Assembly (NCBI GenBank): GCA_036733985.1
Contig: DAIMZM010000121.1
Span: 1 to 5,716, forward strand
Origin: DAIMZM01 sp036733985
Lineage (GTDB): Bacteria > Bacillota > Dehalobacteriia > UBA4068
DNA length: 5,716 bases
Reading direction: 5' to 3'
The notes under the pieces were generated by a model that saw only the letters and a program-made list of their open reading frames with translations, searched no databases and was not told the origin of the DNA. The position numbers and the translations under genes were made by a program. Below, one piece after another: positions 1 to 4,211 of this stretch; the first letter of the stretch is position 1; every line of letters begins with the position of its first letter.

Positions 1-278
1 GGCCCATTGCTTTGTTGCCGCGGGGGCGGCGCGGCTTTGGCTGCCGGGGCCGCAGCCGGGCGGGCCGCCTGGCTGCGCTGGGGCGGGGGGGTTGGCTCCG
101 GACCGCTTTCCACCGCTTTCCGGGGCGTTTCCGGGCGGCGGGCTAAATCTTCGAACAGCGGCTCCACATCGAAGGGATCGGGTCCCTCCGGGCCGGGGCC
201 GCCAGGGGCTGAGCCGCCGCATTTTGGGCAAAAACTGTTGCCGTCCGCTAGCGGGCTGCCACAGTTGGGACAATTCAT
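1..278 (-). CDS. N-terminal part of a zinc-ribbon protein with a Pro/Ala-rich linker (3' end outside window)
   Basis: The reading frame opens at ATG 278-276 and stays open for 92 codons to the window edge. The first 20 residues form a zinc ribbon, with CxxC pairs at C3/C6 and C17/C20 (MNCPNCGSPL... then FCPKCGG), the short N-terminal zinc_ribbon type found on many bacterial membrane or regulatory proteins. Residues about 24-35 are Gly/Pro-rich. A short acidic stretch (DPFDVEPLFEDLA, about 34-46) follows, and then a low-complexity Pro/Ala linker to residue 92. No membrane segment is seen yet; in this architecture one or more often follow, so an anchored protein is possible but not shown. The start is supported by AAAGGAGG (286-293) seven bases upstream and by its own promoter. 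The gene is separated from leuS by a terminator and is probably monocistronic or first in its operon. The function is unknown and the family cannot be named without the C-terminal part. Confidence 0.8.
   Translation of the reverse strand, partial: MNCPNCGSPLADGNSFCPKCGGSAPGGPGPEGPDPFDVEPLFEDLARRPETPRKAVESGPEPTPPPQRSQAARPAAAPAAKAAPPPRQQSNG
102..121. repeat. Perfect 10-bp tandem duplication inside the zinc-ribbon gene
   Basis: ACCGCTTTCC occurs twice in direct tandem (102-111 and 112-121), with a degenerate third copy just after it. The unit is not a multiple of three, so the copies are read in different frames within the low-complexity linker. It is short enough to be chance or an old slippage event. 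Confidence 0.6.
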
Positions 279-285
279 GGTAAAC

Positions 286-293
286 CCTCCTTT
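286..293 (-). promoter_or_regulatory. Shine-Dalgarno of the zinc-ribbon gene
   Basis: The minus strand reads AAAGGAGG, with GGAGG ending seven or eight bases before the ATG at 278. It fixes the start of a frame that has no stop inside the window. A weak 5-bp hairpin (294-298 with 306-310) abuts it on the upstream side. Confidence 0.8.
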
Positions 294-316
294 CCGGCTC
301 TGATGGCCGGGCCGTT

Positions 317-351
317 AAGCTGAGGAGAGGCGAACCCGCCGGCCCCAGCTT
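317..351 (-). promoter_or_regulatory. Leader stem-loop at the predicted 5' end of the zinc-ribbon mRNA
   Basis: On the minus strand AAGCTGGGG (351-343) pairs with CCTCAGCTT (325-317) over nine pairs including one G-U. Inside it GGCG (340-337) pairs with CGCC (332-329) around a four-base loop. The single mismatch on the plus strand becomes a G-U wobble in minus-strand RNA, which favours a role in that transcript. The predicted start of transcription, about seven bases after the -10 box, falls at about 351, the first base of the stem. There is no U-tract, so it is not a terminator. It could protect the mRNA 5' end or bind a regulator; this is inference. Confidence 0.55.
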
Positions 352-357
352 ATGCTT

Positions 358-385
358 ATTATACATGATTTTGGCCCTGAGGCAA
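358..385 (-). promoter_or_regulatory. Sigma-A type promoter for the zinc-ribbon gene
   Basis: A perfect -10 box, TATAAT, lies at 363-358 on the minus strand. A partial -35 box, TTGCCT, lies at 385-380 with a 16-base spacer. The -35 matches four of six consensus bases. The position fits: it lies after the leuS terminator and about 80 bases before the ATG at 278, giving a leader of about 73 nt. Confidence 0.65.
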
Positions 386-449
386 AGGGATTTTGCTGGC
401 AACCGCCTGTTTTTCCTCAAAAACAGCTGAGGGTCCCTGGTCCGGGACG

Positions 450-481
450 AAAAAACAGCGCCTGCTTTGGCGCTGTTTTTT
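450..481 (-). terminator. Intrinsic terminator of leuS
   Basis: ACAGCGCC and GGCGCTGT form a perfect 8-bp stem (455-462 with 469-476) around a 6-base loop. An A-run (450-454) and a T-run (477-481) extend the complementarity to 13 bp. It starts 10 bases after the leuS stop codon. Because of the A/T flanks it looks like a terminator on both strands, but all genes here are on the minus strand. A smaller hairpin (433-437 with 444-448) lies just downstream in the direction of transcription. Confidence 0.92.
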
Positions 482-491
482 GCGATTTTGC

Positions 492-2957
492 TTATTTGAC
501 CACGATATTCACCAGTTTGCCGGGGATGGCCACCATTTTCAGGATCTGTTTGCCTTCGGTCCAGGCGGAGAAATTGGCATGGGCCTGGGCAATGGCCAGC
601 AAATCTTCTTTATTGCTTTGGGCCGGCACTTCCAGGCGGGCCTTGATCTTGCCGTTCACCTGCAAGACGATCTCAATACTGTCCTTCACCAGGGCGGCTT
701 CCTCATATTCCGGCCAGGGATGCAGGTGTACGCTGCCGCTATGGCCCAGGGTCTGCCATAATTCCTCAGCCATATGGGGGGTGAAGGGGGCGATCATCAG
801 GGTCAGCTTTGCCAAAGCTTCGCCGATCACCTGATCTTTGGGGGCGGCGGTTTCCAAATAATCATAGAGGCTGTTCACCATTTCCATAATGGCGGAGATG
901 GCGGTGTTGAACTGGAAGCGCTCCACGATATCATGGCCGACTTTTTTCACCGTGGCATGGGTGACCCGGCGCAGGGCCCGGTCTTCCTGGTTCAGCTCGG
1001 CGGGCAGGGGCTGTTTCAAGCCGGGCAACTCCAGGCAGTGGTGGAAGATCCGCCAGATCCGGTTCAGAAAACGGTAGCAGCCTTCCACAGCCGCGTCGTT
1101 CCATTCCAGATCCCGCTCAGGCGGGGCAGCGAAGAGGATAAACAGCCGGGCTGTGTCCGCACCGTAGCGTTTGATGATCGTATCCGGGCTGACCACATTG
1201 CCCTTGGTCTTGCTCATTTTGGTGCCGTCTTTCAGCACCATGCCCTGGGTCAGCAGATTGGTGAAGGGCTCTTCGGCGCTGATCAGGCCCAGGTCATGGA
1301 AAACTTTGGTGAAATAGCGGGCATACATCAGGTGGAGGATGGCATGCTCCACGCCGCCGATATACTGATCCACCGGCATCCAATAATCCGTGGCCGCCTT
1401 GCTGAAGGCTTCGTTGGGATTATGGGCGTCGCAAAAGCGGAGGAAATACCAGCTGGAGCAGACAAAGGTGTCCATGGTGTCCATTTCCCGCCGGGCCGGG
1501 CCGCCGCAAACCGGGCAAACGGCCTGGGCAAAGGTGGGGCTGGTTTTCAGGGGGCTTTCCCCGGTGGGCTTGAATTGCACATCCGTGGGCAGCAGCACCG
1601 GCAACTGCTCCAAAGGCACGGCCTGAGCGCCGCAGCGGTCGCAGTAAAGAATGGGGATGGGCGCGCCCCAATAGCGCTGGCGGGAAATCAGCCAGTCCCT
1701 GAGGCGGTAATTGACGATGCGCTTGCCCAGGCCTTGCGCTTCCAGAACATCGGCGATGCTTTCCTTGGCTTCCGGCACGGGCAGGCCATTGAAATCGCCG
1801 CTGTTGACCAGGCAGCCGTCATAGCTCTCATAAGCTTCGGCCAGGTCGCTGCCGTCCCAATCCGGGGGCGCCACCACCCGCTTGATTGGCAGGCCGTATT
1901 TACGGGCAAAATCGAAATCCCGCTGGTCATGGCCGGGGACGCCCATTACCGCGCCGGTGCCGTATTCATAGAGCACATAGTTGGTGATCCAGATGGGGAT
2001 CTCTTCCCCGGTCAGCGGATTCCGGGCATAAGCGCCGATGAACATGCCTTCCTTTTCCAGCTCCGAGCTGGTGCGGTCAATGAAGCTCAGCTTGCTTACT
2101 TTGGCCTGGAAAGCCTTGACCGCCTGTTCAAACCCGGTACCGGCAGTGAGCTTGGCTACCAGGGGATGCTCCGGGGCCAGCACCATATAGGTGACGCCGA
2201 AAACGGTGTCGTCCCGGGTGGTGAAGACCGGCAGGGGGTCGCCTGCCGCGGTCTGGAACTGGATCTGTACGCCTTCGGAGCGGCTGATCCAGTTTTCCTG
2301 CATGGTCTTGACCTTATCCGGCCAGCCGGGCAGCTTGGCCAAATCATCCAGCAGGCGCTGGGCATAATCGGTGATACGGAAAAACCACTGTTCCAGGTCC
2401 TTTTTCTCCACCTGGCTCTCGCAGCGTTCGCAATGCCCGTCGATTACCTGTTCATTGGCCAGCACAGTGGCGCAGGAAGGGCACCAGTTCACCGCGGCCT
2501 TCTTTTTATAAGCCATGCCCCGCTTGAAAAACTCGGTGAAGATCCACTGGGTCCAGCGGTAATACTCCGGCAGGCAGGTGCCTTCCTCCCGGCTCCAGTC
2601 ATAGCTGATGCCCAGGCGTTTCAGCTCATGGCGCATGGCGCTGATATTCTCCCTGGTCCAGGGGTCCGGGTGCACGTGGTTCTTGATGGCGGCGTTCTCC
2701 GCGGGCAGGCCGAAAGCGTCCCAGCCCATGGGATGCAGCACATTCTTGCCCTGCATGGTATAATACCTGGCCAGCACATCGCCGATGGAATAATTGCGCA
2801 CATGGCCCATATGCAGCTTGCCTGAAGGGTAGGGGAACATTTCCAGCAGGTAGTATTTCTCCCGGCTGCTGTCCTCAGTTACCTGATGCAGGCCTTTCTG
2901 CTCCCAATCCTGCTGCCATTTGCTTTCGATGGCTGCAAAATCATACTTTCTTTCCAT
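492..2957 (-). CDS. leuS: Leucyl-tRNA synthetase (class I), complete
   Basis: This cytoplasmic enzyme charges tRNA-Leu with leucine using ATP. The 821-residue length is normal for bacterial LeuRS. The HIGH-type motif is HMGH at 49-52 and the KMSKS loop is KMSKT at 580-584. Two zinc-knuckle modules are intact: C159/C162 with C176/C179, and C439/C442 with C481/C484. The CP1 editing domain spans roughly 222-420, with its threonine-rich motif TTRDDT at 246-251 and the GHDQRD motif at 342-347, whose last Asp is the conserved editing residue. The tRNA-binding anticodon domain follows from about 650, and a C-terminal domain ends in LQVNGKIKARLEV... and NIVVK. The leucine-specific insertion before KMSKS found in E. 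coli is absent. The ATG at 2957 is preceded by AGGAGG (2968-2963) with a 5-base gap. The gene lies 77 bases after rpmB, behind a terminator; no T-box leader and no convincing own promoter were seen. TAA stop at 494-492. Confidence 0.98.
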   Translation of the reverse strand: MERKYDFAAIESKWQQDWEQKGLHQVTEDSSREKYYLLEMFPYPSGKLHMGHVRNYSIGDVLARYYTMQGKNVLHPMGWDAFGLPAENAAIKNHVHPDPWTRENISAMRHELKRLGISYDWSREEGTCLPEYYRWTQWIFTEFFKRGMAYKKKAAVNWCPSCATVLANEQVIDGHCERCESQVEKKDLEQWFFRITDYAQRLLDDLAKLPGWPDKVKTMQENWISRSEGVQIQFQTAAGDPLPVFTTRDDTVFGVTYMVLAPEHPLVAKLTAGTGFEQAVKAFQAKVSKLSFIDRTSSELEKEGMFIGAYARNPLTGEEIPIWITNYVLYEYGTGAVMGVPGHDQRDFDFARKYGLPIKRVVAPPDWDGSDLAEAYESYDGCLVNSGDFNGLPVPEAKESIADVLEAQGLGKRIVNYRLRDWLISRQRYWGAPIPILYCDRCGAQAVPLEQLPVLLPTDVQFKPTGESPLKTSPTFAQAVCPVCGGPARREMDTMDTFVCSSWYFLRFCDAHNPNEAFSKAATDYWMPVDQYIGGVEHAILHLMYARYFTKVFHDLGLISAEEPFTNLLTQGMVLKDGTKMSKTKGNVVSPDTIIKRYGADTARLFILFAAPPERDLEWNDAAVEGCYRFLNRIWRIFHHCLELPGLKQPLPAELNQEDRALRRVTHATVKKVGHDIVERFQFNTAISAIMEMVNSLYDYLETAAPKDQVIGEALAKLTLMIAPFTPHMAEELWQTLGHSGSVHLHPWPEYEEAALVKDSIEIVLQVNGKIKARLEVPAQSNKEDLLAIAQAHANFSAWTEGKQILKMVAIPGKLVNIVVK

Positions 2958-2977
2958 GTCGTCCTCCTCGCGTAAAC

Positions 2978-3006
2978 AAAAAAGGCCATCTAGCCGACAG
3001 CCTTTT
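2978..3006 (-). terminator. Intrinsic terminator between rpmB and leuS (possible attenuator)
   Basis: On the minus strand AAAAGGC (3006-3000) pairs with GCCTTTT (2986-2980). Four further pairs inside, two of them G-U, can leave the five-base loop GGCTA. The T-run covers 2983-2978. It follows the rpmB stop by 28 bases and ends about ten bases before the leuS Shine-Dalgarno. As leuS has no obvious promoter between, some read-through must feed leuS, or the element is regulated. Confidence 0.8.
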
Positions 3007-3034
3007 GCTACTGGTCTTAAATTGGCTGTTCCGG
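2994..3034 (-). promoter_or_regulatory. Candidate antiterminator helix competing with the rpmB-leuS terminator
   Basis: ACAGCC (3029-3024), five bases after the rpmB stop codon, is complementary to GGCTGT (3002-2997). That segment contains the last three bases of the 5' arm of the terminator stem plus part of its loop. Extra pairs with CCGG (3034-3031) and CGG (2996-2994) are possible through single-base bulges. The two folds cannot form together. This is a fold drawn by eye, not an energy calculation. Confidence 0.35.
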
Positions 3035-3223
3035 TTAGACAGTTCGCCGTACTTTACCGGAACGTAGGCAACGGGAGCAGGCAGTGACCCGCTTAGGAGA
3101 ACCGTCCACGATTGCGCGAACCGTTTGCAGGTTAGGCTTCCACTGACGCTTATTACGGATATGGGAATGGCTGACGCTCATACCGGAATGCGCCGTTTTG
3201 CCGCAGATCTCACATTTAGCCAT
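3035..3223 (-). CDS. rpmB: 50S ribosomal protein L28, zinc-binding form
   Basis: This small basic protein of the large ribosomal subunit has 62 residues, the usual size in Bacillota. It opens with MAKCEICGK and carries two CxxC pairs, C4/C7 and C49/C52, that form a zinc ribbon (the C+ paralogue type). The typical L28 features SHSHIRNKRQWKPNLQ (about 18-33) and the SPKRVTACSRCLRSGKV tail are present. The start at 3223 is set by a near-perfect Shine-Dalgarno (AAAGGAGGTG, 3240-3231). It is transcribed from its own promoter at 3306-3334 and followed by a terminator. In many bacteria that carry a zinc form, a cysteine-free L28 is kept elsewhere for zinc starvation; nothing in this window shows whether one exists here or whether Zur regulates this copy. 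TAA stop at 3037-3035. Confidence 0.97.
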   Translation of the reverse strand: MAKCEICGKTAHSGMSVSHSHIRNKRQWKPNLQTVRAIVDGSPKRVTACSRCLRSGKVRRTV

Positions 3224-3230
3224 GACTAGG

Positions 3231-3240
3231 CACCTCCTTT
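3231..3240 (-). promoter_or_regulatory. rpmB: Strong Shine-Dalgarno of rpmB
   Basis: The minus strand reads AAAGGAGGTG, an almost full anti-16S match, ending about seven bases before the ATG. It suits a highly translated ribosomal protein gene. Confidence 0.85.
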
Positions 3241-3270
3241 ATCGGGACTTCTGTCTGTACTTCTATCGTG

Positions 3271-3287
3271 GCGCGGCAGAGCCGCGC
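3271..3287 (-). promoter_or_regulatory. Pure-GC hairpin in the rpmB leader
   Basis: GCGCGGC (3287-3281) pairs perfectly with GCCGCGC (3277-3271) around a three-base loop TCT. All seven pairs are G-C. It starts about 12 nt after the predicted transcription start and lies 31 bases upstream of the Shine-Dalgarno. With no U-tract after it, it is not a terminator. Possible roles are mRNA protection, a ribosomal-protein binding site for feedback control, or a barrier to ribosomes; none is shown by sequence alone. Confidence 0.6.
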
Positions 3288-3305
3288 AGCTTTACGCACC
3301 ATGTC

Positions 3306-3344
3306 ATTCTATCAGAAATATCAACGCTTGGCAAGGTTTTTTTT
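3306..3344 (-). promoter_or_regulatory. rpmB: Promoter of rpmB with upstream A-tract
   Basis: The -35 box TTGCCA (3334-3329) and the -10 box TAGAAT (3311-3306) are separated by exactly 17 bases; they match four and five of six consensus bases. A run of eight A on the minus strand (3344-3337) sits immediately upstream of the -35 box, resembling a proximal UP element that binds the RNA polymerase alpha subunit. The predicted start is near 3299, giving a leader of about 76 nt. The promoter lies wholly in the gap after tlyA. Confidence 0.85.
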
Positions 3345-3353
3345 CGAAAGCCC

Positions 3354-4211
3354 TTAAATTATCCTGTTATTTTTCGTCCCGGATGATACGTCCGGCGGTT
3401 CCGGATGCTTGCCATGGGCTGCCCAGGCAGCTTCCACCACGGCCCCAATGGCGATATCCGCGCCAATCTCCGGGGCTTTCACGGCGTGGAGCAGGTATTC
3501 GATATTGCCGTCCGCGCCGGTGACCGGGGAGAAATCCAGGCCCCGGACAGCTAAGCCCTGGTCCCGGCAAAAGGCGAAGATCTTGCCGATCACCGCTTCA
3601 TGGATCCGGGGCGAGCGGACGATGCCGCCTTTGCCCACCTGTTCCCGGCCGGCCTCAAACTGGGGTTTGATCAAGGCCGCCACCTGGCCGGCGGGCTTCA
3701 GTAAGGTTTGCACAGCCGCGGGCAGGGCCAGGGTCAGGGAGATGAAGGAGACGTCGGCAATGATAAAATCCGCCTGCTCCGGGATGAGGCTTTCATCCAG
3801 CAGGCGGGCGTTGGTCTTTTCCAGTACCATGACCCGGCTGTCCTGGCGCAGCTTCCAGGCCAGCTGATTATAGCCCACATCCACGGCGTAGACTTTGGCC
3901 GCCCCATGCTGCAGGGCGCAGTCGGTAAAGCCGCCGGTGGAAGCGCCGATATCGATGACCACCGCGCCGGTGAAGTCCAGACCGAAGCTGGCGACGGCTT
4001 TGGCCAGCTTCAGCCCGCCCCGGGACACATAGGGCAGGCGTTCCCCCAGCAGGCGGATAATGGCGTCGCTTTTCACCAGGGTCCCGGCCTTGTCCAGCTT
4101 CTGGCCGTCCGCCAGCACTTCCCCGGCCATAATGGCGGCCCGGGCCTGCTCCCGGGAAGGAAACAGCCCCCGCTCCACCAATAAGACGTCCAGCCGCTGC
4201 TTATTGCCCAT
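3354..4211 (-). CDS. tlyA: TlyA-type 16S/23S rRNA (cytidine-2'-O)-methyltransferase
   Basis: This 285-residue protein belongs to the TlyA/hemolysin A family, which methylates ribose 2'-OH groups of rRNA cytidines with S-adenosylmethionine. Residues about 4-65 form an S4 RNA-binding domain (RLDVLLVERG..SREQARAAIMAG). An FtsJ-like Rossmann methyltransferase follows, with SAM motif I DIGASTGGFTD at 87-97. The 2'-O-methyltransferase K-D-K-E set can be placed at K68 (SRGGLKL), D153 (IADVSF), K182 (ALIKPQFE) and E238 (GNIEY). The C-terminal 20 residues are a hydrophilic tail rich in Pro, Ser and Lys. The ATG at 4211 is chosen because family homology starts there (MGNKQRLDVLL); a longer open frame to 4391 is only dxs read in another frame. 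The start overlaps the dxs stop by 11 bases and the Shine-Dalgarno is weak (GGAAAGG, 4228-4222), so translational coupling is likely. Whether it modifies 16S, 23S or both cannot be told here. TAA stop at 3356-3354. Confidence 0.95.
   Translation of the reverse strand: MGNKQRLDVLLVERGLFPSREQARAAIMAGEVLADGQKLDKAGTLVKSDAIIRLLGERLPYVSRGGLKLAKAVASFGLDFTGAVVIDIGASTGGFTDCALQHGAAKVYAVDVGYNQLAWKLRQDSRVMVLEKTNARLLDESLIPEQADFIIADVSFISLTLALPAAVQTLLKPAGQVAALIKPQFEAGREQVGKGGIVRSPRIHEAVIGKIFAFCRDQGLAVRGLDFSPVTGADGNIEYLLHAVKAPEIGADIAIGAVVEAAWAAHGKHPEPPDVSSGTKNNRII
4201..4211 (-). other. dxs/tlyA 11-bp coding overlap
   Basis: The tlyA ATG (4211-4209) lies before the dxs TAA (4203-4201) in a different frame. 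Only a weak GGAAAGG (4228-4222), ten bases from the ATG, precedes tlyA. The arrangement predicts that ribosomes ending dxs help start tlyA, keeping the two on one mRNA. Confidence 0.85.

Noticed and set aside
7..303. A 98-codon plus-strand frame at the left edge
   Set aside because: It is the antisense of the zinc-ribbon gene, which has a clear CxxC ribbon, Shine-Dalgarno and promoter on the minus strand.
442..454. A 13-base sequence whose inverted copy lies at 3370-3382
   Set aside because: One such match is not surprising in a window of this size; one copy is in the end of tlyA, the other beside the leuS terminator, and there is no sign of a mobile element.
774..2825. A 683-codon open frame on the plus strand, antisense to leuS
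   Set aside because: It mirrors leuS codons in GC-rich DNA, has no Shine-Dalgarno or known motif, and its composition (Gly/Ala/His-rich) is typical of a shadow frame.
2958..3034. T-box riboswitch upstream of leuS
   Set aside because: The gap is only 77 bases and lacks the T-box AGGGTGGNACCGCG-like core and a specifier stem; only a terminator and a simple competing helix are seen.
3337..3356. Terminator directly after tlyA
   Set aside because: The eight-base run is A on the transcribed minus strand, not U, and no stable stem precedes it; it fits better as an upstream promoter element for rpmB.
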